Assembly (NCBI GenBank): GCA_038062165.1
Contig: JBBTXQ010000052.1
Span: 1 to 44,901 of the forward strand
Direction: 5' to 3'
DNA from: DATDSR01 sp038062165
GTDB taxonomy: Bacteria; Patescibacteriota; Minisyncoccia; Phycocordibacterales; DATDSR01
Length of the DNA stretch: 44,901 nucleotides
Part shown: positions 15,264-23,311 of the stretch, in pieces
How the letters are laid out: every line of letters begins with the position of its first letter
Position numbering within the stretch: position 1 is the stretch's first letter
The notes under the pieces: model-generated
What the model was told of the DNA's origin: nothing
Databases searched by the model: none
What the model saw: only the letters and a program-made list of their open reading frames with translations
Program-made: the position numbers and the translations under genes

Positions 15264-16516
15264 CAGACAGGCAGACCTACCTGTCCGGTAGGCAGGTTAG
15301 CGGGGGCTTCGGATTTTTTAGATTCGATTCTTGGAAGACCTCCAGAGGTAATTACACCACCGGGGAAATGAAAAATAGTGGCTAATTCTTCAGTATTAAG
15401 CACAAATGGTTTGAATTTGTACGGCGGATAGAAATAGCTGCGCGTTCTATACGCATCAAGCATCATATACTTGAGCCAGCGCATTTTCTTTTTTGTAATT
15501 CCCAACCAACCCTGTATAACAGCATCGTCACTCGTGCTCAAATCACTCTTAAAACCGTTGAGATTAAGCGTTGCGTATTGCGCAAACAAGTTGATTAGAG
15601 AGAGCTGGTGTGAAAGTTGATATTTATCTTTGGGCGCGGCATATATCATGCGTATTCCGCAATCGAAGCCAATCTTTGAGATGCTCCTCTCAATTGCTTT
15701 TACAACATCCTGCTCACCCGGTGAAAGTTTAAGTTGTCCCAATTCAATCTTGATTGCTCCATCTTTATCCTTTTTTGTAGTCTCACCTTTCTTGTCCATA
15801 AGTTTTTTAACCAGATCTGCCCCTTCGTCTTTCCAGCCTTTCTTCTTTTTCCAGAAGCCGGGTACCGGCACTCTATCCTTGGCCGCCTGCACAAGTATCT
15901 GAATACCGGCGTACTCGCCAGCTCCAAGTGATCCAAGATACTCGATAGTAGGCGTGAGTGGATCAGTTTTCATTTCCTCCTTGAGCGACATATTATCCAA
16001 GCCGTAATCCACATAAGTCTTAATTGGGTACGGGTCCGGCATGGCCAGCTTGAGCTGTGCGCCGTAGAAGCTCCAACCCTCACTTTCGCTTGATTTGATC
16101 AAATGTACATAATCCTCTGCTTCGCGAACCTCGATATCTCCATACTGCGCATATATCTGCGACTCTATTAAATGTTTGAAAAGTTTGAGAGTGCGGATAT
16201 AGAAATGCATTCTGCCTTCAATGCTCACCATCTCCAGAGTGAACCATGTGCGAAGTGAGCCTTCAACGAGTCTAGTCCACCATGTGCCCGAATAACCTTG
16301 AGCAAATGCGCCGAAGATAATCTCCATAGATTGTGGAGATTTGAAAATTTCTTTCGGAAGTATAACTTCAAGCAGTACCCAGGGTTTACCGTGGAAAATA
16401 TTTTTCATTTGGACAAAACGTTTCCAAACAATCCACAGTACTACGCAAATAACCGGGACTAATATAAACGGCAGGACATAAACAAGATAAGGTAAAAGAA
16501 TATCAAGAACACTCAT
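15263..16516 (-). CDS. Large membrane-anchored protein of unknown function
   Basis: A 417-aa protein with one long N-terminal hydrophobic segment (YLVYVLPFILVPVICVVLWIVW, residues 10-31) and a large, mostly cytoplasmic-looking body. The region EIIFGAFAQGYSGTWWTRLVEG, then GRMHFYIRTLKLFKHLIESQIYAQYGD, looks like a conserved domain, but I cannot name it. No Walker motifs are visible. The last 13 residues (PANLPTGQVGLPV) are encoded by a palindromic element of the LPAGKAG family, so the natural C-terminus was probably around SEAPA. Its stop overlaps the mltG start by one base. An extended -10 (TGG TATTAT) lies 6 nt before the ATG. Confidence 0.7.
   Translation of the reverse strand: MSVLDILLPYLVYVLPFILVPVICVVLWIVWKRFVQMKNIFHGKPWVLLEVILPKEIFKSPQSMEIIFGAFAQGYSGTWWTRLVEGSLRTWFTLEMVSIEGRMHFYIRTLKLFKHLIESQIYAQYGDIEVREAEDYVHLIKSSESEGWSFYGAQLKLAMPDPYPIKTYVDYGLDNMSLKEEMKTDPLTPTIEYLGSLGAGEYAGIQILVQAAKDRVPVPGFWKKKKGWKDEGADLVKKLMDKKGETTKKDKDGAIKIELGQLKLSPGEQDVVKAIERSISKIGFDCGIRMIYAAPKDKYQLSHQLSLINLFAQYATLNLNGFKSDLSTSDDAVIQGWLGITKKKMRWLKYMMLDAYRTRSYFYPPYKFKPFVLNTEELATIFHFPGGVITSGGLPRIESKKSEAPANLPTGQVGLPV
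15266..15298. repeat. Palindromic element (GGCAGG family) at the 3' end of a membrane-protein gene
   Basis: CCTACC-TGTCC-GGTAGG at 15277-15293 with an outer CAGGCAG/AGGCAGG context. Read on the minus strand it gives NLPTGQVGLPV and then the stop, so here the element extends a C-terminus and touches the mltG start codon. Confidence 0.7.
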
Positions 16517-16522
16517 AGTGAA

Positions 16523-16531
16523 ATAATACCA
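16523..16531 (-). promoter_or_regulatory. Extended -10 element before the 16516 start codon
   Basis: TGG-TATTAT on the minus strand is 6 nt before the ATG at 16514-16516, with no Shine-Dalgarno site. This is another leaderless layout. Confidence 0.5.
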
Positions 16532-16535
16532 CAGA

Positions 16536-17573
16536 TTATCCTACCAGTGAGTATTTGCCTTTTACGTCTTTTCTGAAATAGCGAGGATTCTGAAGGTTGA
16601 CGTAGATTGTGTTCTCCTTTACCTGACGTTGTTTGAGTACCTCCTTTATCAAATCTTCTTTACTAAGTGCATTCTTTTCCTTAAGAATACTCTTGATCAC
16701 ATCGCGGACAACACCGTTTGTGTAGCCCCATTCTGATAGAGCGTACAGACCACGTCCAACTAGCACGAATCTGTCGTCCTTTATTAGTTCGTTGTGGGTA
16801 GTAGCTTTGTGGGCGCTCTTACCGAACCACTTTTCGATCTGCTCGGCCACTTCTGTGAAGTGGAGTGGCTTGCCATGCTTACGCAAAACAAGATATGAAT
16901 AGTCGCGAATACCTCGAGTGCGTATGCTTGGCGAATCTGCAAGCCCCCACTCGCCCAAAACATTCGCGCCAATATTCTTCGAGAGCTCTAGCCATTTACG
17001 GGCTTGCTCTTCACTCACATATTTTTCTAAATCAGCCTTTAGGTGTTCCGCGAAGCGCTCAATCATTTCAGCTTCAGCGATTAAATCATCCTTGTTCAAG
17101 CCCTCATGAAGTGCTGTAAGGGCGCTGTGCACTTTTTCTGCCTCATCTTCATCCAATGTCCAACGATGATGGAAATTATCATCTTCCTTCAAACGCACGA
17201 ACGAATCACCCAATTCAAGCATGAATGCAATTTGATTCTTGGTAACCTGATCCTTACCTAATTCATTCAAAATTATTTCTTCCTTCGCTAGGCCCCCATG
17301 GCCGGTAAGATAATCTTCAAGCTCCTCGAACACGGGAGTAGCCTTGTTATACTCATCGGATTTGCGAATTGTTTCCATTGCGAAGTTCTCGATCTGCCTA
17401 ACGCGTTCACGTGTGATATTGTAGATCTCACCAATCGCCTCGAGGGTCATTGGTTCACCAGTTTTGCCAGCAAGTCCATATCTGCGTTCAATCACATCGC
17501 GAGCACGTTCAGGCAAACTAGTAAGGAGTGACCTAGTCACCTGTCCTGCCTTAAAATTAGGTTTAACTCCCAT
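16536..17573 (-). CDS. Sigma-70 region 4-like protein fused to HARE-HTH domain
   Basis: A 345-aa predicted transcription protein. Residues 14-72 are a sigma-70 region 4 helix-turn-helix: TSLPERARDVIERRYGL, then EAIGEIYNITRERVRQIENFAMETIRK, the block that reads -35 elements in real sigma factors. Sigma regions 1-3 are absent. Residues 80-215 are helical and not recognised. Residues 221-285 look like a HARE-HTH domain (YSYLVLRKHGKPLHFTEVAEQI, then GRGLYALSEWG), the fold of the RNA polymerase delta subunit, followed by a second winged-helix-like stretch to the end. It may modulate RNA polymerase rather than act as a sigma factor. A TATAAT lies 14 nt upstream, with AGGA as a weak ribosome site. 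Confidence 0.75.
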   Translation of the reverse strand: MGVKPNFKAGQVTRSLLTSLPERARDVIERRYGLAGKTGEPMTLEAIGEIYNITRERVRQIENFAMETIRKSDEYNKATPVFEELEDYLTGHGGLAKEEIILNELGKDQVTKNQIAFMLELGDSFVRLKEDDNFHHRWTLDEDEAEKVHSALTALHEGLNKDDLIAEAEMIERFAEHLKADLEKYVSEEQARKWLELSKNIGANVLGEWGLADSPSIRTRGIRDYSYLVLRKHGKPLHFTEVAEQIEKWFGKSAHKATTHNELIKDDRFVLVGRGLYALSEWGYTNGVVRDVIKSILKEKNALSKEDLIKEVLKQRQVKENTIYVNLQNPRYFRKDVKGKYSLVG

Positions 17574-17595
17574 GTCCTAGTTTTATCATTATATA

Positions 17596-20067
17596 CTAAT
17601 TTGTCAAGACGTTAAGCACTATCCCCGGCTTATATACAACCCGAAGAACCTGCTTACCTTCAAGCCTCTTGGCTATAATAGGGCTAGACAGAGCCACTGT
17701 TTTAACCTCCTCCTCGCTTGAGTCACTGGACACAAATATGCTCCCGCCAATCCTGCTATTGATCTGAACTCGCAGATTTATCACATTTCCCTCTACTCCC
17801 GTTAGTTCACTCACTTGTGGCCATTTTTGTATATGGATAGAGTCAGTATGACCCAATTGGTGCCATAATTCTTCGCAAATATGGGGTGCGAAAGGGGCAA
17901 GTAATTTTAAAAAAGTTTCTAGGTTATAGGTATTAGGTACTAGGTTTTCTAATTCCCGAGAAAGAATCATCAGCTTGCTGACAGCAGTATTGAATTTGAA
18001 GTTCTCTATATCAGAACTTATCCCTCTGATGTATTTACTTATTTTCAGATCTACGCTTTGGTTTTGAGTTTTGCGTTTTGAGTTTTGCGTTACCATCTTC
18101 CACACTCTCTCCAAGAATCTTCTGGGCCCAATTATCGCCTCATCATTCCACGCCACAGAATCTGCAAAGGGCCCCAGAAACATTTCGTACAATCTGAAGG
18201 TATCAGCTCCCCAACGCTCGATCACCTCATCAGGGTTAGCCACATTGCCCCAGCGCTTACTCATTTTGCGACCATCACTTGCGTGTATTAAACCAGTGCC
18301 GATTCTCTTTGAGAATGGCTCTATCGTACTCACTGCCCCAATATCATAGAGAAACTTATGCCAGAAACGGGCATAGATTAAGTGCCTGGTCACATGTTCT
18401 GCGCCTCCCACGTACACATCAACCCCCGCCCAATATTTCTCAATTTTTTTGTCCACCAATACACCCTCGTTATGGGGATCCACAAAGCGCAAGTAATACC
18501 ATGAACTACCGGCCCATTGGGGCATCGTGTTAGTCTCACGCCTGCCCTTGCCACCGCACTTGGGGCACTTCACGTTCACCCATTCTGGGATATCAGCGAG
18601 CGGTGACTCGCCTGTGCCAGTGGGCTCATAATGTTTAACCTCCGGCAACTTAACAGGAAGCTCACTCTCTGGAACTGCCACTACTCCACATCCGCCAGTT
18701 GGCGGACTTCCCTTACCATCACAATGAATTAAGGGAATGGGCTCGCCCCAATATCTCTGTCGAGAGAAGACCCAATCACGCAACCTATACATCGTCACTC
18801 GTTTGGCCCATTTGTTTTCAATCACATATTCTGCGATCAGGTCGCGCAACTCTGCACCTGTTTTGCCAGATAAATTAAGTGGCTCGAGAAGGATGCCATT
18901 TTTCATATCTGAATAACACACTTCAAAATTTTCTACCCTCTTTTTTAACTCCTGATCTTGTGGGACTAAAACAATCTTAATGGGTATATTATATTTTTTC
19001 GCAAATGCGAAATCTTGCTCGTCATGCGCAGAACACTTAATCACACCTGTCCCGTAATCTGTAACGGCAAAGTTCGCCACCCAGATTGGCAAATGGCCGT
19101 TACCAAGCGGATCGTCTAGGAATCGCCCAGTGAACACTCCTTCCAACTCTCCTGTTTTGTATTTATCTTGTAAGCGCTTGATATTTATTTCCTCTACCTT
19201 ATTTCTTATTTCTTTTTCTCCTTCTACTCCCTTTATCAAATCATCTAATAATGCGTGATCTGGAGCAATCACAACAAATGTGTCGGCGTAACAGGCCTCG
19301 TAGTGCGCGCTGAATGTCTCAAGTTCTATTTTAGTACCTGCCTTGCCGTCAGGCAGGTCTTTAACTCTGGCCTTGAAAAGTAATCCATCCGATTTGCCAA
19401 TCCACTGTCTCTGACCTTCTTTGATAAACTCCGGCCAATTAAGTGCTTCCAAATCATCCAGTAATCTATCTGCGTATTTTGTTATTTTTAGGACCCACTG
19501 TCGCATGGGCTTCTTGACCACCTGTGAGCCGCATCTCTCGCATTTCCCATTTTCAAGATCCTCATTGGCAAGTCCTGTCTGACATGACGGGCACCAGTTG
19601 ATAGGCTCGTTACTCTCGTATGCCAGACCCTTTTTAAACATCTGTAAGAAGATCCACTGCGTCCATTTATAGTAATCCGGATCAGTTGTATTGATCTCGC
19701 GCGACCAGTCGTAATCAGGACCAATCAAGTTTAGTTGCGATTTGAATCTGGCAATATTCTGCTCTACTGCTTCTCTGGGATGGATCTTGTGTTTGATAGC
19801 ATAATTCTCGGCAGGCAAACCAAATGCATCCCAGCCCATCGGATGCAAAACAGAATACCCCTGCATCCGCTTCATTCGGGCGTATATATCAGTGGCTATG
19901 TGCCCTTTTAGGTGACCAACGTGCAGACCCTCACCCGAAGGATAAGGGAACTCATTCAGAACGTAAAATTTGGGTCTGTCTTGATCTTCGCTAGACTTGT
20001 ATATTCCCGACTCTGCCCAAATCTTCTGCCACTTTGCCTCTATCTTTTTTGGATCATACTCGCTCAT
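17596..20067 (-). CDS. leuS: Leucine--tRNA ligase
   Basis: Class I synthetase for tRNA-Leu, 823 aa. HIGH motif variant HVGH at residues 49-52. Zinc-type knuckle CPSC (159-162) with CERC (176-179). KMSKS loop as KMSKR in HASDGRKMSKRWGN. The WYYLRF block and anticodon domain are present. The connective editing domain is there, but the threonine-rich editing motif (FTTRPDTLFG in family members) reads FSAHYEACYA at 252-261. The distant AHDExDF motif is kept, so editing may be altered. Three repeat-derived stretches interrupt it: LPDGKAGT (about 238-245), QNSKRKTQNQ and VPNTYNLE near the anticodon domain. It lies 12 bp after the upstream membrane-protein gene. Confidence 0.96.
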   Translation of the reverse strand: MSEYDPKKIEAKWQKIWAESGIYKSSEDQDRPKFYVLNEFPYPSGEGLHVGHLKGHIATDIYARMKRMQGYSVLHPMGWDAFGLPAENYAIKHKIHPREAVEQNIARFKSQLNLIGPDYDWSREINTTDPDYYKWTQWIFLQMFKKGLAYESNEPINWCPSCQTGLANEDLENGKCERCGSQVVKKPMRQWVLKITKYADRLLDDLEALNWPEFIKEGQRQWIGKSDGLLFKARVKDLPDGKAGTKIELETFSAHYEACYADTFVVIAPDHALLDDLIKGVEGEKEIRNKVEEINIKRLQDKYKTGELEGVFTGRFLDDPLGNGHLPIWVANFAVTDYGTGVIKCSAHDEQDFAFAKKYNIPIKIVLVPQDQELKKRVENFEVCYSDMKNGILLEPLNLSGKTGAELRDLIAEYVIENKWAKRVTMYRLRDWVFSRQRYWGEPIPLIHCDGKGSPPTGGCGVVAVPESELPVKLPEVKHYEPTGTGESPLADIPEWVNVKCPKCGGKGRRETNTMPQWAGSSWYYLRFVDPHNEGVLVDKKIEKYWAGVDVYVGGAEHVTRHLIYARFWHKFLYDIGAVSTIEPFSKRIGTGLIHASDGRKMSKRWGNVANPDEVIERWGADTFRLYEMFLGPFADSVAWNDEAIIGPRRFLERVWKMVTQNSKRKTQNQSVDLKISKYIRGISSDIENFKFNTAVSKLMILSRELENLVPNTYNLETFLKLLAPFAPHICEELWHQLGHTDSIHIQKWPQVSELTGVEGNVINLRVQINSRIGGSIFVSSDSSEEEVKTVALSSPIIAKRLEGKQVLRVVYKPGIVLNVLTN
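17918..17952. repeat. Tandem-word repeat (TAGGTACTAGG family) in leuS
   Basis: TCTAGGTTATAGGTATTAGG followed by TACTAGG. It encodes LVPNTYNLE in the region joining the LeuRS helical domain. Confidence 0.7.
18057..18090. repeat. Tandem-word repeat (GTTTTGAGTTTTGCG) in leuS
   Basis: The 14-bp unit GTTTTGAGTTTTGC is present twice in direct tandem. On the coding strand it gives TQNSKRKTQNQ, a low-complexity stretch with no counterpart in LeuRS family members. Confidence 0.75.
19337..19357. repeat. Palindromic element (GGCAGG / LPDGKAG family) in leuS
   Basis: CCTGCC-TTGCCGTCA-GGCAGG with an outer A/T pair. It encodes VKDLPDGKAGT in the LeuRS editing domain, immediately before the altered threonine-rich motif. 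Same family as 13717 and 31675. Confidence 0.8.
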
Positions 20068-20079
20068 CTCTAATTACTA

Positions 20080-20661
20080 TCAATCGCGTATTTTTTTAAT
20101 TCCCAGCCAAATCAATGCTATGAAGCCAATAAGCAAAACTCCAAAACGTAATTTATCGTCCATGTTTGACCAATATCTAATAGCGCCCACAATCATCGAG
20201 ATCACGCCCCCCAAGGATAAACCAAGTGAGACTGCTTCGGTGGCTATGAACTTGAAACTAGCAATAATTGCAATTATGCCGAGTACAACTAAAACAATGA
20301 ATGCATTGCGATTGTATATCTTGGTTGCGCTCTCATATTCGCGCTGGCAAGTATAATTAACATCGCAGTAACCCTTTGTCTGATCCACTCCGACTCTAAT
20401 TTCCGGTGAATATGCTGGAATAGTTTTGTCGTAATTTGGATTTGTATTCCAAGCACCTCCCGCACTCACACACTCTTCCTGTGTCTCTGGAATCTTGTTC
20501 ACTTGTTCGATTTTGCAAAAATCATCCCACATTGGCGTAGGTTTATAAAAGGTGCGTAGGCCGTAGTTAAATAGCAAGTTCATAACAATCACAATACCTA
20601 GAGCCAATATCCACTTCAAAAACCAGCTCTTCTGTATCGGTTTAGCAATATTTTGTTCCAT
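20080..20661 (-). CDS. Four-helix membrane protein of unknown function
   Basis: 193 aa. An N-terminal helix (WFLKWILALGIVIVMNLLF) leads to an outer loop of about 80 residues with four cysteines (C48, C61, C98 and C104 by count), suggesting disulfides. Three further hydrophobic segments follow (NAFIVLVVLGIIAIIASFKFIA, GLSLGGVISMIVGAI, FGVLLIGFIALIWLGI). The family is not recognised. It lies between ychF and leuS on the same strand, 12 bp before leuS, and is probably co-transcribed with leuS. Confidence 0.7.
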   Translation of the reverse strand: MEQNIAKPIQKSWFLKWILALGIVIVMNLLFNYGLRTFYKPTPMWDDFCKIEQVNKIPETQEECVSAGGAWNTNPNYDKTIPAYSPEIRVGVDQTKGYCDVNYTCQREYESATKIYNRNAFIVLVVLGIIAIIASFKFIATEAVSLGLSLGGVISMIVGAIRYWSNMDDKLRFGVLLIGFIALIWLGIKKIRD

Positions 20662-20733
20662 ATTTTAAAGAATTAAAACTTTCTAACATAGAATGATTTT
20701 ACCACACTTCTACAAAAAGAAAACGTGGGTATT

Positions 20734-21636
20734 TCAAATCCTGAATTCGATTACGTCTCCGTCTTTGACTATGTATTCTTTGCCTTCGGTACGCACTAGG
20801 CCCAATTCTCGCGCTTTGGCATAACTACCGCTTTTCATTAAATCATCATACGCCACTACTTCTGCGCGAATGAATTTGTCGCGAAAATCTGTGTGGATGG
20901 CCGCGCCCGCTTCGGGCGCAGTACTGCCCGCTGGGATAGTCCATGCTCGCGTCTCATCCTCACCAGTAGTAAAGTAGCTAATTAAGCCTAGCAATTCGTA
21001 ACTTGCTTTTATCAGCTTATCCAGATCCTCGCCAGAAGTGGCATCAACATGGACAGAAACCTGATTTCCATTTTTACTTAGGATCCCGGATCCCGAGTTA
21101 GGTAGTACGTTATCTCCGACATGAGTGACATTTAATACATACAGAACAGGTTTAGTGGCGAGCAAGTTCAGCTTCTCTTCTTCTTTACCCTTCTCCTTCA
21201 TTTTAGCTTTGTGTTTTTCGACTACATCAAGATCAGCGAGCTCCAACTCTGTCTTGATCACACCAATATCACTTTCGGGATCAAGTTTATTATCTACATG
21301 AATAATAGTAGAGTCGTCGAAGCAACGCACGACGTGAGCAATAGCATCTACCTCGCGAATGTGTGACAAGAATTGATTGCCCAGGCCTTCGCCCTTGCTC
21401 GCGCCCCTCACAAGTCCGGCGATATCTACGAACTCGATCGCCGCCGGAACAATTTTGCGGGATGAACTAAACTCTGCGAGTTTAGCAACCCGCGTATCTG
21501 GAACTGCCACGACCCCAACAGATGGATCAATCGTGCAAAAAGGATAATTCTCCATGGGCACCCCCTTCTTGGTAAGCGCGTTGAAAAGCGTCGACTTTCC
21601 CACATTCGGCAGACCCACAATTCCTATCTTAAGCAT
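20734..21636 (-). CDS. ychF: Ribosome-binding ATPase YchF (OLA1 family)
   Basis: Obg-related P-loop ATPase. G1 is GLPNVGKST at residues 8-16, G3 is DIAGLVRGASKGEGLGNQFL, NVTHVGDN lies near the G4 position, and a C-terminal TGS domain ends REGDVIEF-like as VKDGDVIEFRI. The start is the ATG at 21634-21636 (MLKIGIVGLPN, 300 aa). The open frame extends 85 codons further upstream through sequence without family similarity. The helical domain between G3 and G4 is much shorter than in the usual 363-aa protein. A short repeat-like stretch (NSGSGILSKNG) is encoded by GGATCCCGGATCC. An extended -10 (TGT TAAATT) lies 8 nt before the ATG. Confidence 0.93.
   Translation of the reverse strand: MLKIGIVGLPNVGKSTLFNALTKKGVPMENYPFCTIDPSVGVVAVPDTRVAKLAEFSSSRKIVPAAIEFVDIAGLVRGASKGEGLGNQFLSHIREVDAIAHVVRCFDDSTIIHVDNKLDPESDIGVIKTELELADLDVVEKHKAKMKEKGKEEEKLNLLATKPVLYVLNVTHVGDNVLPNSGSGILSKNGNQVSVHVDATSGEDLDKLIKASYELLGLISYFTTGEDETRAWTIPAGSTAPEAGAAIHTDFRDKFIRAEVVAYDDLMKSGSYAKARELGLVRTEGKEYIVKDGDVIEFRI
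21081..21098. repeat. Short palindrome in ychF
   Basis: GGATCC-C-GGATCC followed by CGAG, encoding SGSGIL between the NVT motif and the next strand of YchF. The length of this loop is close to that of E. coli YchF, so an insertion is less certain than in mnmA or murA. Confidence 0.4.
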
Positions 21637-21639
21637 AGG

Positions 21640-21667
21640 TTGACAATTTAACACATGAGAGTAGTTT
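21640..21667 (+). promoter_or_regulatory. Divergent promoter region between ychF and the 21689 gene
   Basis: Plus strand: TTGACA (21640-21645), 16 bp, TAGTTT (21662-21667), followed by a 20-nt leader with GGGAGG. Minus strand: TGT-TAAATT (21645-21653) serving ychF. The two overlap, so the genes may compete for polymerase. Confidence 0.5.
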
Positions 21668-21688
21668 TGCGAATGGGAGGAACACAAA

Positions 21689-21949
21689 ATGGCATGGCTA
21701 CTGAAAAGTGACAAAAAACACATGCACAAGCATGCAGAGATGAATGAGGAGAAGAATGGCTGGCAGTGCAAGAAGACCAAAAAGCCGATCAACACAGTGC
21801 GCACGGGCCGGAGCATCCACGTGGCCGGCTTCTCGGGCGGATTCGGTGAGGTACGGCAGGTTGACCACCTTTGGTGCACCGGCTGCGACACACAGCCCGA
21901 GATCCGCTACGGCGAGCCGATCCAGGAGAACGAGCTCGTCGAGATCTAA
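21689..21949 (+). CDS. Small CxxC protein, isolated plus-strand gene
   Basis: An 86-aa protein, MAWLLKSDKKHMHKHAEMNEEK then NGWQCKKTKK, with three cysteines: one in WQCKK and the pair CTGC near residue 65. The pair and the His-rich N-terminus could bind metal. The family is not recognised. The gene is real by context: GGGAGG lies 8 nt before the ATG, a TTGACA/TAGTTT promoter is upstream, and a perfect terminator hairpin with seven T's follows the stop. It is clearly richer in G+C than its neighbours and sits opposite to ychF and murA. It resembles the other self-contained single genes of this window (24199, 26084, 33663, 36274). Confidence 0.75.
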   Translation: MAWLLKSDKKHMHKHAEMNEEKNGWQCKKTKKPINTVRTGRSIHVAGFSGGFGEVRQVDHLWCTGCDTQPEIRYGEPIQENELVEI

Positions 21950-21959
21950 CTCGAGCATT

Positions 21960-21988
21960 ACCGGAAGGACGGTCCTTCCGGTTTTTTT
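21960..21988 (+). terminator. Intrinsic terminator of the 21689 gene
   Basis: ACCGGAAGGAC-G-GTCCTTCCGGT (effective stem of about 9 bp) followed by TTTTTT. It overlaps the 3' end of the convergent murA gene by two bases. Confidence 0.9.
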
Positions 21989-23306
21989 ATAACTTTTTTA
22001 TGTCGGCTCCGAGTTTGGTTAGTTTGCCTACGATGTCTTCGTAGCCACGAGCTATGTGATCTTTAGGATCTCTGATCACACTCTCACCTTTTGCAAATAA
22101 CGCGGCAAGTAGCACATCAATGCCGGCTCTCACGTCATGAGAATTCAATTCTGCGGGTTTAAGTTCTGTGGGGCCAAATATGCGAGCGGCATGCGGTTCA
22201 GTACTTTCGAATTCACTTTGATTGAAATTATACCCGGAAGGATCATCGTCTTCTGGCCGGTAGAGCTCGTAGTGCACGCCCATCTTACCTAGTTCACGAA
22301 GGCAACTCCAACGCTTCTCGAAGATGCGCTCGTGTATTGTGGACACACCCTCACCCACCACTGCCGCAAGCAAAGCCATAAGTGGTTGCCAGTCAGTCAT
22401 AAATCCAGGATGCACATCAGTCACAATATCCACTTTTTTATTTTTTTTGAATTCATTTAATTTTTCTGTAAAAGCTGTCAAGAATTGTGGCTCGATATTC
22501 CTAACCTCGATCGTATCACCGGCAAGTTCATTCAAGACAAGCGCCGTAGCCGCTTCAAGTCTGTCATACATCGACTTAGTCGCCTTGCCACTAAGTAACT
22601 TTTTCACTCCAGTAATCCTAATGTGCCTATCATCCTCACGTGCAATTTTTGCGCCCATAGAATTAAGTGTGTCGATCAAGTTATCTACTTCTGGCTCAAG
22701 CGCGCAGTTCTCAAGCAGCACTTCGCTCGGATTAAAAACTGCGGCTAGTATCAAGCTCTCTGTTCCCGTATGTGTATTCTTCTCAAACCTGTACCGACTC
22801 TGTCCCGAAGACCAGGTCTTCGCGAAGACCTGGTCTTCGTGGGAGTCTTCGTGCGTGCGTGCAAGAGTTATGTCTGTGTAGACTCCGTCTTGTTTGATCT
22901 CGCCACCAAGTGCCTCAATACCGGCAAGTAATCTATCAATTGGCCGTTTACCAATCACGTCACCGCCCAAGAGTGGCATTCTTACCCTGCCCATGCGAGC
23001 AAGCATCGCGCCAATGAAGAGCACAGACTGCCGCGCACTCATTGCGCTCTCGGGTATCTCAATTTGTTTAATGTCCAGACATGTAATTCTCCATGAATGC
23101 GCGTCTAATTGCTCTACTTCGCCACCAAGAATCTCGATAGCCTCAGCAATCTTGCGAGTATCTGGAGAGTCAGGAATATTCTTGAAAGAGCAAGACTGAT
23201 CGGTAAGGAGTGCGCTAATTAGCAATTTAGGTCCAGCATTTTTAGCCCCAGAAACTTCATAAACCCCGCTTAACTTTTTTCCACCATTGACTAGATATGT
23301 TGACAT
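21987..23306 (-). CDS. murA: UDP-N-acetylglucosamine 1-carboxyvinyltransferase MurA
   Basis: First committed step of peptidoglycan synthesis: adds enolpyruvate from PEP to UDP-GlcNAc. 439 aa with GAKNAGPKLLISALLTD at the N-terminus, the R-x-x-V-L-F-I-G-A-M-L-A-R block (about 92-104) and the LRAGID-like VRAGIDVLLAAL near the end. The catalytic loop reads PLLGGDVIGKRP, so residue 116 is Asp (codon GAC) where E. coli has Cys115. An insertion at about 147-160 (EDSHEDQVFAKTWSSGQ) is encoded by a perfect 34-bp palindrome. It starts 13 nt downstream of tRNA-Ala(GGC) without a Shine-Dalgarno site. It is convergent with the small gene at 21689. Confidence 0.97.
   Translation of the reverse strand: MSTYLVNGGKKLSGVYEVSGAKNAGPKLLISALLTDQSCSFKNIPDSPDTRKIAEAIEILGGEVEQLDAHSWRITCLDIKQIEIPESAMSARQSVLFIGAMLARMGRVRMPLLGGDVIGKRPIDRLLAGIEALGGEIKQDGVYTDITLARTHEDSHEDQVFAKTWSSGQSRYRFEKNTHTGTESLILAAVFNPSEVLLENCALEPEVDNLIDTLNSMGAKIAREDDRHIRITGVKKLLSGKATKSMYDRLEAATALVLNELAGDTIEVRNIEPQFLTAFTEKLNEFKKNKKVDIVTDVHPGFMTDWQPLMALLAAVVGEGVSTIHERIFEKRWSCLRELGKMGVHYELYRPEDDDPSGYNFNQSEFESTEPHAARIFGPTELKPAELNSHDVRAGIDVLLAALFAKGESVIRDPKDHIARGYEDIVGKLTKLGADIKKL
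22806..22839. repeat. Perfect 34-bp palindrome in murA
   Basis: Arms of 17 bp (CGAAGACCAGGTCTTCG and its complement) meet at CTTCG/CGAAG with no spacer. It encodes EDQVFAKTW in frame. The palindrome in tgt at 37700-37733 has the same length, the same centre and the same reading frame (FAK over the centre). Confidence 0.9.
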
Positions 23307-23311
23307 CCATT

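Noticed and set aside
21637..21891. An 85-codon N-terminal extension of the ychF reading frame
   Set aside because: The added residues have no YchF similarity, and the stretch overlaps the promoter and 5' half of a well-supported plus-strand gene. The ATG at 21634-21636 begins the conserved GLPNVGKST region.
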